Positions 19,812 through 29,520 of a DNA stretch of 64,000 nucleotides are shown here, in pieces (positions within the stretch are counted from its first letter, which is position 1; each line of letters begins with the position of its first letter). Origin of the DNA: Sunxiuqinia elliptica (GTDB lineage Bacteria > Bacteroidota > Bacteroidia > Bacteroidales > Prolixibacteraceae); assembly GCF_900113005.1 (NCBI RefSeq), contig NZ_FONW01000012.1, positions 62,001 to 126,000 of the forward strand, written 5' to 3'. A program made the position numbers and the translations under genes. The notes under the pieces were generated by a model, which had not been told where the DNA came from, ran no database searches, and was given only the letters and a program-made list of their open reading frames with translations.

Positions 19812-20234
19812 ATGTATTCTATCGAGATTAATTCAGTTGACGAAATCCGGGAAGCAGCCCGGAACTTTTTAGCCCAATTCAAGCAAGAACGCATCTTCGC
19901 TTTTTACGGTAAAATGGGGGCAGGCAAAACAACCTTTATTAAGGCGCTATGCCGAGAGTTAGGCTCCACCGATCCGATCACAAGTCCAACTTTTGCGTTG
20001 GTAAACGAATACACAACAGGCGAAGATGAACGGATTTTTCATTTCGACTTTTATCGAATAAAAAATAACGAAGAAGCACTTGACCTTGGCTTTGACGACT
20101 ACTTGTATACCGGGAACTACTGTTTTATGGAATGGCCCGAAAATGTAGAAGATTTACTACCCGCAAACATCGTCGAAGTAAAATTAGAAGTGAAAGACTC
20201 TTCGGCGCGCACCATCACAGCGAATATCATCTGA
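19812..20234 (+). CDS. tsaE: tRNA threonylcarbamoyladenosine biosynthesis ATPase TsaE
   Basis: A small P-loop ATPase that works with TsaB and TsaD to make t6A at position 37 of ANN-decoding tRNAs. The start is set at 19812 (MYSIEINSVDE), giving 140 residues; an upstream in-frame ATG at 19788 overlaps the -7 promoter element. Walker A is GKMGAGKTT at 33-41, followed by the family segment SPTFALVNEY and HFDFYR. FMEWPENVEDLLP near the C-terminus is typical. The alanine dehydrogenase homologue follows 56 bp downstream, an adjacency common in Bacteroidetes. Confidence 0.94.
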   Translation: MYSIEINSVDEIREAARNFLAQFKQERIFAFYGKMGAGKTTFIKALCRELGSTDPITSPTFALVNEYTTGEDERIFHFDFYRIKNNEEALDLGFDDYLYTGNYCFMEWPENVEDLLPANIVEVKLEVKDSSARTITANII

Positions 20235-20290
20235 TCCTTTTTTTGAAAAGATACATTTATAGCGTAAATTGAACTACCAATTTTTTTAGA

Positions 20291-21499
20291 ATGACTGACC
20301 AGGAACAACAAGCGGAAATCAAATCATTGTTATTGCCGAAGGAAGAAATGCTGGAAATACGCCGCAAAGGGAAGAAAATTACCATTGGAATTCCATCCGA
20401 TTCAGCAAAAATTGAATATCGGGTTCCACTTACTCCCGAGGCTGTAGAACTACTGGTTTCCTATGGGCACGAGATTTATCTTGAAAAGGATGCCGGAAAA
20501 GCAGCAAGCTACTCTGACAAAGAATATCGCGATGCTGGTGCCGTTGTTGTCGATAAACGCGAAGAAGTCTTTCAATGTGATGTTATCATTCGTGTTTCGC
20601 CATTTGATTCAGATGAAATTGACCTGCTCCGTGGCCATCAAACCCTGATTTCGAATATGCACCTCAGCACCCATTGCCTGGAGACCATTCAAAAACTCAT
20701 GAAAAAAAAGGTAACCACCATTGCCTATGAGTACATGGAAAACGAAGAAAAATGCCTGCCTGTCGTTCAATTGATGAGCCAAATTTCGGGAGCCACTTCC
20801 ATCACATTGGCCAGCGAATATTTAAGCAACTCACGCAATGGGAAAGGAGTTCTTCTCGGTGGTGTTACAGGGATCTCTCCCACTGAACTCGTTATTTTAG
20901 GTGCAAAAACGGCCGCAGAATATGCTGCCAGAGCTGCCTTAGGCCTTGGAGCCACTGTGAAAATATTCGATGACAATATGTTTCACCTTCAGCAGTTAGA
21001 AGCCAAATTAGGACAACGGGTATTTACATCAGTCCTCTACCCTAACGTATTGAAGAAAGCCTTGAAATCAGCAGATGTTGTTTTAGGAGCCATGTCTTTC
21101 AATAGCCGCACAAATTTTCGGGTATCCGAAGAAATGGTTAAAGACATGAAAGATGGAGCCGTTATTATCGATTTGAATGTTGCACAGGGTGGCTGTTTTG
21201 AAACTAGTCAACCAACCAACTTAAAGAATCCCACCTATGTAACGCACGGCGTTGTCCATTACTGTGTTCATAACATGGCATCGATTGTTGCCCGAACGGC
21301 CTCAATTGCCTTAAGTAATATTCTTGCGCCCATCATTATCGCCATTGGCGAAAGCGGAGGCATGCAAAACTACATCAAACAGTCAAACGGAATACGTAAA
21401 GGCGTTTATATCTACAATGGCATCCTGACCAATAAAGACCTTGGCAACAAACTCAATATTCCGAGTAAAGACATCGACCTGTTATTGGCAATTTTCTAG
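20291..21499 (+). CDS. Alanine dehydrogenase-family protein, probably inactive
   Basis: A 402-residue member of the alanine dehydrogenase / PntA family. The overall fold is clear: RVPLTPEAVELLVSYGH at the N-terminus, a Rossmann segment from about 197, and QGGCFETSQPT with HYCVHNMAS at the C-terminus. However, key positions differ from active enzymes as I recall them. The glycine-rich loop reads LGAKTAAEYA (K206 in place of the second Gly). The catalytic Lys of the KVKEP-like motif is R101 in IIRVSP. The catalytic Asp before QGG is A298 (DLNVAQGG). H124 is kept. NAD-dependent alanine oxidation is therefore doubtful, and a structural or regulatory role is possible. It follows tsaE by 56 bp. Confidence 0.75.
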   Translation: MTDQEQQAEIKSLLLPKEEMLEIRRKGKKITIGIPSDSAKIEYRVPLTPEAVELLVSYGHEIYLEKDAGKAASYSDKEYRDAGAVVVDKREEVFQCDVIIRVSPFDSDEIDLLRGHQTLISNMHLSTHCLETIQKLMKKKVTTIAYEYMENEEKCLPVVQLMSQISGATSITLASEYLSNSRNGKGVLLGGVTGISPTELVILGAKTAAEYAARAALGLGATVKIFDDNMFHLQQLEAKLGQRVFTSVLYPNVLKKALKSADVVLGAMSFNSRTNFRVSEEMVKDMKDGAVIIDLNVAQGGCFETSQPTNLKNPTYVTHGVVHYCVHNMASIVARTASIALSNILAPIIIAIGESGGMQNYIKQSNGIRKGVYIYNGILTNKDLGNKLNIPSKDIDLLLAIF

Positions 21500-21578
21500 C
21501 GTGGCTGACAAGCTCAAAGTTCACAGTAGCTTAAAGTGAATTTAAGTTGGAGAAGAAATTCTAACTTATTTGAAATCG

Positions 21579-21601
21579 TTTGATGTTGCCTGAACATCAA
21601 A
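21579..21601 (+). terminator. Probable terminator after the tsaE/ald unit
   Basis: TTTGATGTT (21579-21587) and AACATCAAA (21593-21601) form a 9-bp stem with a 5-nt loop, followed by a weak ACTTTTGG tract. It lies 80 bp after the stop. Confidence 0.5.
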
Positions 21602-21688
21602 ACTTTTGGTTCTATACGCAAGCTCCAGTTCTGCTGTAGCAAATCACCAATCGCCAGCAGGTTGATTCAACTAGTCAATGGGAAATCA

Positions 21689-23638
21689 TCAATAGTCAAG
21701 TACAACTTCTCCTTTTACTAGAATCATCATCGACAATGGCGGAATTTCAACATGCTTGTTTTCCAGTCCGCCCACTCCATGTGTATCTATCTCATCATCA
21801 CGAGCAATCACCTGCCAGTCGTGGGTATCCAGTTCCACCGATAAGATTTCCCTTTGTGCATTAAACACAAGCTGAATTGATTTCCAAGTTCCCGGAAAAT
21901 CTAAAATAGAATAAGCCAGCACTCCCGGCTGGTAGTTCTTGGAAAAATGCAAGTGCTTCCTGATCTCACCTGCTGATTGCATTCGAAAGGCAGGGACTTC
22001 TTTTCGTAAGCGGATAAGCTTCTGAAAATAACTGTAAACATCAGCATATTGCTCCTTCAATTCCCAGTCTATCTGATTAACGGAATCGGGTGATTTATAG
22101 GAATTATACTCTCCCTGTTTTGTTCGACAAAACTCACTCCCTGCATGTAAAAAAGGAATTCCCTGAGAGGTCAAAATCAAGGCTGCTGCCAGCTTCTGCA
22201 TTTTCCTCAATTCAGCATCAGTTGCATCTGGGCAACTGAGTTTAAGCTTATCAAAAAGCGTGAAATTATCGTGACAAGACACATAATTCACACATTGCCA
22301 TGGCTCAACAGCCCAAGCACTCGTAGAACTCTCGACATAATCATAAACAATCTGCGGATGGAAGCAAGCTCCTACCACCCCAAATTTTACCGCTTCCTCA
22401 TTCAAGGTTCTTCCGTTAACAAACCCCTTGCTAGTTCCATTGAAATTATTCCCTTTTAAGGCATCGCGCATATCGTCATTAAAGCACGCAATACGATCCA
22501 GTTGTTTCACCTGATGCTTAACAGCTCGATACTTTTCATCCATTGGACTCTGATCAGCTGTCCATCCTTCACCGTACAATAACATTCCCGGACGCAACTC
22601 ATCCAAGCTTTTTCGAATTGAATTCATCGTCTCCAAGTCATGTACGCCCATCAAATCAAAGCGAAAACCATCCAGATGAAACTCGCTCGCCCAATAACAA
22701 AGAGAATCAATCATGTACTTACGGGCCATTGCTCTTTCTGAAGCAAACTCATTGCCACAACCACTTGCGTTAGCAAACTGCCCACTAGGCTTTTGGCGGT
22801 AAAAATAGCCCGGAACGGTTTGGTTAAACCAAGACCTTCGGGTATACCCAGTATGATTATATACCACATCCATAATCACTCCAATTTCAGTCTGATGCAG
22901 TGCTTGAACCAGCTGTTTAAATTCCTTTATTCGGGCAATCGTATCCGGGTTGGACGAATAACTACCTTCCGGACTATTGTAATTCAAGGGATCATAGCCC
23001 CAGTTGTATTGTTCATCTGGCTTACGCTCATCAACAGAGTGAAAATCAAAGACAGGCAACAAATGGACATGGGTAATTCCCAATTCTTTTAAATGATCAA
23101 TTCCTGAGGCCAACTGCTGAGCAGTTTTGGTCTCCGGTTCTGTGAATGCCAGAAACTTTCCTTTGTGCTTCATTCCCGAACTGGGAGCGATTGAAAAATC
23201 CCGAACGTGCAATTCATAAATAATTGCATCCACCGGGTTGACTGGATTTAAAGGATGGTCATTTTTCCAATCTACAGGATCTGTATCCCGAGGCTCAAAT
23301 ACCAAGCCTCTGCGGCCATTGGTTCCAACAGCTCGCGCATCAATTCCCGGGGTCTCATTCAGCCAGCCTTGATCATATACCCGGAAGGTGAAATAAAATC
23401 CCTTATAATCGCCGAGCAGTGTTAACTCCCATGTTCCCTGATTAGCTTGTATCATCGATTCGACACGAACAGGCCGTCCACCAAGGCTTTGCTTATACAA
23501 TTTAAATTCAACCTGGCTGGCCGTTGGCGCCCATACCTTCACAAACAACGCTTCGGGCGAATAACTAACCCCCAAATCCATCCCTTCATAATAAGGGTAA
23601 GTTGAAAAGTCGATATGATTAAAGCGCCAATCTCTCAT
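21689..23638 (-). CDS. pulA: Type I pullulanase (GH13)
   Basis: A debranching alpha-1,6-glucosidase acting on pullulan, glycogen or branched maltodextrin. A CBM48-like N-terminal domain (about 20-120) precedes the (beta/alpha)8 barrel. The pullulanase signature YNWGYDP is at 211-217, DVVYNH at 257-262, nucleophile D328 in GFRFDLMGVHD, acid/base E357 in LYGEGW, and the third Asp in VSCHDNFTLFD. There is no signal peptide, so the enzyme is expected in the cytoplasm, likely for storage glycogen. It follows an exported hypothetical gene by 1 bp and is probably co-transcribed with it. Confidence 0.93.
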   Translation of the reverse strand: MRDWRFNHIDFSTYPYYEGMDLGVSYSPEALFVKVWAPTASQVEFKLYKQSLGGRPVRVESMIQANQGTWELTLLGDYKGFYFTFRVYDQGWLNETPGIDARAVGTNGRRGLVFEPRDTDPVDWKNDHPLNPVNPVDAIIYELHVRDFSIAPSSGMKHKGKFLAFTEPETKTAQQLASGIDHLKELGITHVHLLPVFDFHSVDERKPDEQYNWGYDPLNYNSPEGSYSSNPDTIARIKEFKQLVQALHQTEIGVIMDVVYNHTGYTRRSWFNQTVPGYFYRQKPSGQFANASGCGNEFASERAMARKYMIDSLCYWASEFHLDGFRFDLMGVHDLETMNSIRKSLDELRPGMLLYGEGWTADQSPMDEKYRAVKHQVKQLDRIACFNDDMRDALKGNNFNGTSKGFVNGRTLNEEAVKFGVVGACFHPQIVYDYVESSTSAWAVEPWQCVNYVSCHDNFTLFDKLKLSCPDATDAELRKMQKLAAALILTSQGIPFLHAGSEFCRTKQGEYNSYKSPDSVNQIDWELKEQYADVYSYFQKLIRLRKEVPAFRMQSAGEIRKHLHFSKNYQPGVLAYSILDFPGTWKSIQLVFNAQREILSVELDTHDWQVIARDDEIDTHGVGGLENKHVEIPPLSMMILVKGEVVLDY

Positions 23639-23639
23639 G

Positions 23640-24188
23640 TCAGGAGAATAAACTTCGTCTTAAAGTTATATAACCGGATGAATACTTTTTCCCACGCGTA
23701 TCAAAAACCTTGACCTTGGCCCAGTAGAAACGCTTGATTTTACGATCATGATTATAAAAAACATTCAAGTCAATCCGCAGTTCATGCGTTTTCCCAGACT
23801 CGAGGTATAAAGGGTAGATCTCATAACGATTAAGCCCTTTTAGCTTGAATTTTCGTTTGGTCCACAGCTTCCGAAAAACAAGAACAGGTGCTGCTAAATC
23901 AATGTCCTTCTTGCTTGAGTTGGTTACCTTCAGGGTTAATACATGAGGACGAAGTTTCCGATCTTTAATTAACTCAATCTTTAGCTTCCGTCTTGACACA
24001 GAACCTGGTTTCGCTTTCTTTGTCGGCTGTGACCGCTTCAACAATTTCGACACAACATAATAGGCAAAAGGAATTGCAACTAAGATAGCTATGAACCAAA
24101 AGATCTTATAACCTTCGGGAGCCACCTCACTCTGCGCCACCACTTGCAATGGCATTGCAATCATCAAACTATACAATATTTTTCTCAT
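23640..24188 (-). CDS. Membrane-anchored protein of unknown function upstream of pulA
   Basis: The best start is the ATG at 24186-24188 (MRKILYSLMIAMPLQVVAQ), giving 182 residues with a signal-peptide-like first helix and a second hydrophobic helix (FWFIAILVAIPFAYYVV) near residues 20-40. A very basic linker (KRSQPTKKAKPGSVSRRK) follows, then a beta-rich domain of about 120 residues. I do not recognise the family. It is separated from pulA by a single base. Confidence 0.65.
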   Translation of the reverse strand: MRKILYSLMIAMPLQVVAQSEVAPEGYKIFWFIAILVAIPFAYYVVSKLLKRSQPTKKAKPGSVSRRKLKIELIKDRKLRPHVLTLKVTNSSKKDIDLAAPVLVFRKLWTKRKFKLKGLNRYEIYPLYLESGKTHELRIDLNVFYNHDRKIKRFYWAKVKVFDTRGKKYSSGYITLRRSLFS

Positions 24189-24264
24189 TGGATCTAACTT
24201 AACGCTCATGAACAATGGGCAAAGACATCAACTAAATGATGCTGTCTCTATTCAATTGGGACGT

Positions 24265-24298
24265 AAAAATAAAAAAGTCCTGCAACTATAGCAGGACT
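24265..24298 (-). terminator. Intrinsic terminator of the LytTR operon
   Basis: AGTCCTGC (24276-24283) and GCAGGACT (24291-24298) form an 8-bp stem. On the minus strand a T-rich tract (TTTTTTATTTTT) follows. It lies 55 bp after the regulator stop codon. Confidence 0.88.
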
Positions 24299-24353
24299 GC
24301 CTAAGATAACTTCTTATTCCCATATTTTAAAGAAAACGAACCAGCTTCTATCA

Positions 24354-25103
24354 TTAAAAATGTAAAACTTCCTTAATCTTCTTATACCCGGTTTTACTAA
24401 CTTTCAACTTCGTCTTATCCTTCAAAATAACCATATAAGATTCTTTCTCATACTGTTGAATTTCATCAATATAATCAACCCGAACAATATAAGAACGATG
24501 AATCCGAATAAAATCACTGGGGCTAAGATGCGACTCAAAATACTTCATCGTCTTCTGCTTCATGTGTCTTCCTTCATCCGTATAGATCAGCACATAATCA
24601 TCCAACGATTCGAGATAACGTACATTTTCGATTGGAATAATCGTTATTTTATGACGATCCTTAACCACAATACGCTGTAAGTACTCATTGACAGCGTAAG
24701 CACTCAACTGCTCCAACTTTTCCTGGCTGTTTTCGTTGTTTCCAATGCGTTCCAGCACTTTATCAATGGCTTTTAATAAGCGATCTTTCGAAAAGGGCTT
24801 CAGCAAATAATCGATGGCATTATAATCAAAGGCTTTCAGGGCATATTGATCGTACGCTGTTGTAAAGATAATTTCTGGCTTATGCTCTAAGAGTTCCAAC
24901 ATCTCGAAGCCTGTAATTTTAGGCATTTGGATATCCAGAAAAACCAGATCAGGCTTTAGTTCATTGATTTTCTGGACTCCTATAAACCCATTTTCGCACT
25001 CTCCAATTAAGGTCAGCGAAGGATGTCCTTTTAAATAGGATTTGAGAAGATTCCGGGCTAGCTCCTCGTCTTCAACAATTAATGCTTTTAATTCTTGTTT
25101 CAT
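24354..25103 (-). CDS. LytTR-family response regulator
   Basis: A 249-residue two-component regulator. The N-terminal receiver domain has acidic residues EDE at 11-13, phospho-acceptor D57 in VFLDIQMPKITGF, and the K of LLKPF. The C-terminal LytTR DNA-binding domain (about 145-249) contains RIVVKDRHKI, YLESLDDYV and FIRIHRSYIV. Its ATG overlaps the end of the sensor kinase gene by 4 bp, so the two proteins are translationally coupled partners. It closes a four-gene operon and is followed by a terminator. Confidence 0.93.
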   Translation of the reverse strand: MKQELKALIVEDEELARNLLKSYLKGHPSLTLIGECENGFIGVQKINELKPDLVFLDIQMPKITGFEMLELLEHKPEIIFTTAYDQYALKAFDYNAIDYLLKPFSKDRLLKAIDKVLERIGNNENSQEKLEQLSAYAVNEYLQRIVVKDRHKITIIPIENVRYLESLDDYVLIYTDEGRHMKQKTMKYFESHLSPSDFIRIHRSYIVRVDYIDEIQQYEKESYMVILKDKTKLKVSKTGYKKIKEVLHF

Positions 25104-26149
25104 ACCGGTATTGTTTTGGGAAGTAGTAGTTCTACAATAAAGCTTGTTTTTTGGTCGGTGATTCGCAATAAATCTCCCGAACCATAAATTAACTCCAACC
25201 GCTGGCGAATATTCCGAAGACCAATTCCTTCTCCCCGATTCATAGCCGAGTCTGCATCGTAATCATTTTCAATACGAATAAGCACATGATTGCTTTCATC
25301 CTTACAAGAGGTCTTGATACTGACGGGATCGGTAGCTTCGTAAACCCCGTATTTAATTGCGTTCTCGAACAGCGGCTGTAAAATCATGTTTGGAATCTGA
25401 AAATTATGACAACTTTTCTCAATCTCAAAGACTGGATTCAATTTTTTTCCAAAACGGACTTTTTCAATGCTTAAATAAAGCTTAATATTCTCTAATTCAT
25501 CTTTCAACGAGACCGTTTCATCCTGATCATGCTGCAAGGAATAGCGCATAAAACGAGATAAGTTGATCACCATTTCCTGCGCTTTTTCAGGTGCACTTAT
25601 TGTCAATGAGGCAATTGAGTTAAGACTGTTAAACAGAAAGTGAGGATTAATCTGGGATTTGAGCGCACTAAGCTCTGCTTCCCGAATTAGAGATTTCAGC
25701 TCTGCTTCCCGCTTCACCTTCTCTCTTAAGGTTTGATAATAGTTTATCGAATAAAAGAACAGCACATAGATTACATACATGACATAGCCGGAAAAGATTT
25801 TCCCAGGCAAGGTTTCGTAAAGTTCTTCCAGATGTTCCGGATTCACAATTTTAATCATGATGAAACTCAGGTACACCCATATTCCATTGAGAATTGTCGC
25901 CCCAATAAAGTGGTACAACATCACCCAGATGAATTCTTTTTCGTCTAAACTATTGAATTTTATAATAAACCAGATACTTCCCCCCAAAATCGGATATAAA
26001 CCAAAATAGGAAAAGGCATAAAGGAAAGCGATATTTAAGTCGACCCCGTACCAAAGATACTGGATCAGAATATTGGAAATTCCAATAATCAACCAAAATA
26101 CTCCATAATAGAGCATCAGGGTTTTATTGCTGATGAAAGGATGCTTCAT
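25100..26149 (-). CDS. YehU/LytS-type sensor histidine kinase
   Basis: A 349-residue inner-membrane kinase. The first 135 residues contain four predicted membrane helices and no extracytoplasmic sensor domain, so the signal may be sensed within the membrane. A short coiled linker leads to the His_kinase domain with H170 in SQINPHFLFNSLNS. The ATP-binding N box is LFENAIKYGV, and a G-rich loop GEGIGLRNIRQRLELIYG follows. It pairs with the LytTR regulator downstream (4-bp overlap) and follows the LiaF-like gene by 112 bp. Confidence 0.92.
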   Translation of the reverse strand: MKHPFISNKTLMLYYGVFWLIIGISNILIQYLWYGVDLNIAFLYAFSYFGLYPILGGSIWFIIKFNSLDEKEFIWVMLYHFIGATILNGIWVYLSFIMIKIVNPEHLEELYETLPGKIFSGYVMYVIYVLFFYSINYYQTLREKVKREAELKSLIREAELSALKSQINPHFLFNSLNSIASLTISAPEKAQEMVINLSRFMRYSLQHDQDETVSLKDELENIKLYLSIEKVRFGKKLNPVFEIEKSCHNFQIPNMILQPLFENAIKYGVYEATDPVSIKTSCKDESNHVLIRIENDYDADSAMNRGEGIGLRNIRQRLELIYGSGDLLRITDQKTSFIVELLLPKTIPV

Positions 26150-26261
26150 CTATAATTGTCTTCTTTTAGCTTTTTAGATCGTTCTTGTTTCTAGTTTCGT
26201 TCGTATGAGAGTAGTTGGATTTTTTGAACTTTAAAGACTCATGACATGGCTAATCAATTTT

Positions 26262-26966
26262 TTAAACATACTTGACCTCAAACCCACCGAAAATGGTCAT
26301 TCCTCGTATGACCAATGTTTTTGAAGGATCGTAGCTGGCTCCCCGGTTAAACATATCACCTCGCTTATCGGTAAAAGCTCCAAAAATGGTCGTCACCTCG
26401 TTACGCACAACCCAGTCCAACGGAACTTTAATGCCACACCCACCAAAAACAGCAATCGAATCAATAAAAGCACCTTCGGGAGCTAGCTTGGCCTGCCGAA
26501 AATCATATTCAATTCCTCCAAATATTGAGGTGGAACGTCCTCCCTTCAAACTCTGTGAGTTCACAAAGATTTCCCGTCCTCCAAAAATCACAAAATCATC
26601 AAACTCGTTAAAATCCTTCCCCTCAACACCCCGCTCAATTTGAGTTTTGCAACCTTTATGGCGAAAAAGCAAGGCTGCACCTATGGCAACTAAAATCAAG
26701 GGCCAATATAAACGGCGAACTTCATGTGGAACACTAATTAACTCAGGAAGAAGAAAGAACCCTCCAATGACAATCAAGATTGTTCCTCCTGTCTTATTTC
26801 CACCTGCTAAGGAAAAAACGCCTATCGCTACCAGCAGCATTTGCCACGAGATCAACAAGTCTGCTACATTCCATGGAAGCAGGTTCAACCGCTCGAGAAT
26901 CAATACTGCTCCAATAACAATCAGCATAAGTCCTAAGTAAAACCGCTTATTCCCCTTGTTCTCCAT
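26262..26966 (-). CDS. LiaF-like membrane protein
   Basis: A 234-residue protein with four closely spaced hydrophobic segments in the first 105 residues (FYLGLMLIVIGAVLILE, WQMLLVAIGVFSLAGG, GGTILIVIGGFFLLPE, YWPLILVAIGAALLF). A C-terminal beta-helical domain (about 125-234) has repeated FGG turns (VIFGGREIF, SIFGGIEYDF, TIFGGFEV), as in the LiaF / cell-wall-active antibiotic response family. LiaF proteins inhibit or tune envelope-stress kinases in Firmicutes. The position just upstream of a sensor kinase and LytTR regulator suggests a comparable accessory role, which is inference. Confidence 0.75.
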   Translation of the reverse strand: MENKGNKRFYLGLMLIVIGAVLILERLNLLPWNVADLLISWQMLLVAIGVFSLAGGNKTGGTILIVIGGFFLLPELISVPHEVRRLYWPLILVAIGAALLFRHKGCKTQIERGVEGKDFNEFDDFVIFGGREIFVNSQSLKGGRSTSIFGGIEYDFRQAKLAPEGAFIDSIAVFGGCGIKVPLDWVVRNEVTTIFGAFTDKRGDMFNRGASYDPSKTLVIRGMTIFGGFEVKYV

Positions 26967-27067
26967 AATATTGTGTCTTTAAATCGTTCTAAAATAGTTA
27001 AATTCACTTCTCAAAAACCATGCTCAAGCAATTCTTTTTTTGCTTAAGCATTTAAAATCCTACCCTT

Positions 27068-27463
27068 CTAAAGAATTTTACTGATTAGTATAATCCCTAA
27101 AACAACCAATAATACAGGGAAAAAGATAATCGCCAGAATCCCCGGAATTATAAAATGCGGAAGTATAAAAAACACCGCAAACAGAATCAACAACAAACCA
27201 ACCAGACGACGACCAGCAATTAAAAGAACACCTGCAAGAAGTAAAATAATTGGCCAAGTAACAGACAAAGCCCCAAAATGAAAAATATTCATCAGGCTTG
27301 ATGTTGCTTCACGAATTGTGTGCCAGCCAGGTAAGCCAATATGCCAACCAATTTCTTTCAATACCCAAAGAACACCAACAATAATCAGGATAACTCCTAA
27401 AAAACTGCCACTGCTATTCTTTTCTCGCTTATGTTCATGTCGACTACAATGTTGATTTTCCAT
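27068..27463 (-). CDS. LiaI/LiaF-TM-like small membrane protein
   Basis: A 131-residue protein with a charged, His-rich N-terminus (about 20 residues with HCSRHEHKREK) and three to four hydrophobic helices of the LiaI-LiaF transmembrane type (GVILIIVGVLWVLKEIG, VTWPIILLLAGVLLIAG, LLILFAVFFILPHF). It has no soluble domain. It is the first gene of the operon with the LiaF-like protein, kinase and LytTR regulator. The His-rich head could bind metal, but this is speculative. Confidence 0.65.
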   Translation of the reverse strand: MENQHCSRHEHKREKNSSGSFLGVILIIVGVLWVLKEIGWHIGLPGWHTIREATSSLMNIFHFGALSVTWPIILLLAGVLLIAGRRLVGLLLILFAVFFILPHFIIPGILAIIFFPVLLVVLGIILISKIL

Positions 27464-27572
27464 GATTTTCAGCTATTAATTTCTGATGTAAAATTAATTC
27501 CTCAAAGTATTCTTCTGAAAAAGTGATCGGTTAATGGGTGTGATTCATCGGTAAGGAGCTTTAATATCCAAT

Positions 27573-27599
27573 AAAAAGGCGAGACTAGATAGCCTCGCC
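27573..27599 (-). terminator. Intrinsic terminator of glnS
   Basis: GGCGAG (27578-27583) and CTCGCC (27594-27599) form a GC-rich stem with a 10-nt loop. On the minus strand TTTTTATT follows. It lies 24 bp after the glnS stop codon. Confidence 0.82.
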
Positions 27600-27622
27600 C
27601 TTCTTTATTGGTATATTTCTCC

Positions 27623-29320
27623 TTATTTTCCTTGCTTTTTTGCCCAATTATCACGGAGTTGAGCTGTTCGGTTAAATACCAATTTATCTGCTTTTGAATC
27701 GGAATCAACATTGAAATAGCCCAAACGTTCAAACTGGAATGAATCCAAAGCTTTTGAATCTTTCACAAATGGCTCGATGTAGCATTTATCCAACACGGTC
27801 AACGAGTTCGGGTTCATGAATTCTTTGAAGTCCCGATCTTTGTGACCATTCGGATCCTCATCTAAAAACAAACGATCATACAGGCGCACCTCTGCTTCAA
27901 CATTTTCGGTAGCCGAAACCCAATGCAAAGTTCCTTTCACCTTACGTCCATCCGGAGAATTTCCACCTCTCGAGGCCGGATCGTAAGTACAATGCAGCTC
28001 AACAATCTCACCTTGCTCATCCTTTACCACATCGGTACAAGTAACAAAATAGGCATAACGCAAACGTACCTCGCGCCCTGGTCCTAAACGGAAAAACTTA
28101 CGAGGAGGCTCTTCCATAAAGTCCTCACGCTCAATATAAATTTCGCGAGTAAATGGTACTTTACGCTTACCTGCCTCCGGGTTCTCCGGATTGTTGATGG
28201 CATCCATTTCTTCCACCTGTCCTTCAGGGTAGTTCGTAATAACCACTTTTAGCGGGTTCAATACCCCCATCACACGTTGTGCTTTCTTATTTAAATCTTC
28301 GCGTACGCTGTGCTCCAAAAGTGCCACATCAATCATTCCGTCAACCTTAGTTACTCCAATGCGCTCAGCAAAGTTCCGAATGGATTCCGGTGTATAGCCA
28401 CGACGACGTAGCCCTGAAACGGTCGGCATCCGTGGATCATCCCAGCCTGACACATGTTTGTCTTTCACCAATTCGAGCAGTTTACGCTTGCTCATAACGG
28501 TGTACGTCAGGTTCAAACGGGCAAACTCAATCTGACGAGGACGATACTCATCTGTTTTCAGTTGATCGATGAACCAGTTATATAACGGGCGGTGTACTTC
28601 AAACTCAAGCGTACAAATTGAATGGGTAATCCCCTCCCAATAGTCACATTGTCCATGGGCAAAATCATACATCGGGTAGATGCACCATTTATCTCCGGTA
28701 CGGTGATGAGGGGTTTTCATGATCCGATACAAAATTGGATCACGCATGTGCATGTTTGGCGATGCCATATCAATCTTAGCACGCAATACTTTCTCGCCAT
28801 CACTAAACTCACCATCGCGCATGCGTACAAATAGGTCCAAGTTCTCTTCTACCGATCGTTGTCGGTGTGGACTTTCAAGTCCTGGACGAGTAGGCGTTCC
28901 TTTCTGCGAACTGATTGTTTCAGCATCCTGATCATCAACATACGCTTTTCCTTCTTTAATCAGCTTCGTTGCAAACTCATAAAGCTTATCAAAATAATCA
29001 GAAGCAAAAAATTCGCGATCGCCCCAGTCAAATCCCAGCCAATGAACATCCTCCTTGATTGAATCAACATACTCTGTTTCTTCTTTCGAAGGGTTTGTAT
29101 CATCAAATCGCAAGTTGGTCAATCCATTGTACTTCTGAGCGGTGCCAAAATTCAGGCAAATAGATTTTGCATGTCCAATATGCAAATATCCGTTAGGCTC
29201 GGGCGGGAACCGGGTATGCACACGTCCATCATTCTTCCCGGCATTCAACTCTTCTTCAACAATTTGGTGGATGAAATTCTTTTTAACCACCGGCTCTTTT
29301 TCTGGAATTTTCTCGCTCAT
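27623..29320 (-). CDS. glnS: Glutaminyl-tRNA synthetase
   Basis: A class I aminoacyl-tRNA synthetase charging tRNA-Gln. The 565 residues have [16 protein letters not shown] with the HIGH motif at 47-50, [10 protein letters not shown], the tRNA-binding [11 protein letters not shown] region of the anticodon-binding beta-barrels, and VMSKRKL in place of KMSKS. Length and layout match E. coli GlnRS. The presence of GlnRS means this organism need not use GatCAB for Gln-tRNA. The gene appears monocistronic and ends at a terminator. Confidence 0.96.
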   Translation of the reverse strand: MSEKIPEKEPVVKKNFIHQIVEEELNAGKNDGRVHTRFPPEPNGYLHIGHAKSICLNFGTAQKYNGLTNLRFDDTNPSKEETEYVDSIKEDVHWLGFDWGDREFFASDYFDKLYEFATKLIKEGKAYVDDQDAETISSQKGTPTRPGLESPHRQRSVEENLDLFVRMRDGEFSDGEKVLRAKIDMASPNMHMRDPILYRIMKTPHHRTGDKWCIYPMYDFAHGQCDYWEGITHSICTLEFEVHRPLYNWFIDQLKTDEYRPRQIEFARLNLTYTVMSKRKLLELVKDKHVSGWDDPRMPTVSGLRRRGYTPESIRNFAERIGVTKVDGMIDVALLEHSVREDLNKKAQRVMGVLNPLKVVITNYPEGQVEEMDAINNPENPEAGKRKVPFTREIYIEREDFMEEPPRKFFRLGPGREVRLRYAYFVTCTDVVKDEQGEIVELHCTYDPASRGGNSPDGRKVKGTLHWVSATENVEAEVRLYDRLFLDEDPNGHKDRDFKEFMNPNSLTVLDKCYIEPFVKDSKALDSFQFERLGYFNVDSDSKADKLVFNRTAQLRDNWAKKQGK

Positions 29321-29346
29321 AGAAGTTTTCAGTTTATTGTAAGCAA

Positions 29347-29354
29347 CAAAAATA
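29347..29354 (-). promoter_or_regulatory. -7 element for glnS
   Basis: The minus strand reads TATTTTTG, matching TAnnTTTG, 26 bp before the glnS ATG. A -33 TTG at a normal distance is not evident. Confidence 0.42.
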
Positions 29355-29416
29355 TAAAATGATTCTGCACAATGGCTTTTAAGTCTCCTTAAAATCTATT
29401 TACGGCAAAGAAAAAT

Positions 29417-29424
29417 TAATTTTG
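29417..29424 (+). promoter_or_regulatory. -7 element for folB
   Basis: TAATTTTG matches the -7 consensus and lies 97 bp before the folB ATG. There is no clear -33 TTG. Confidence 0.4.
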
Positions 29425-29520
29425 CAGCTGATATTTGGGCCATTTGATTCAATTTTCCACCAAAATGTTGAACCAACGGACCTCCTTCTAACTTGAAAAT
29501 ATAAACGAAAAAATATAGCT

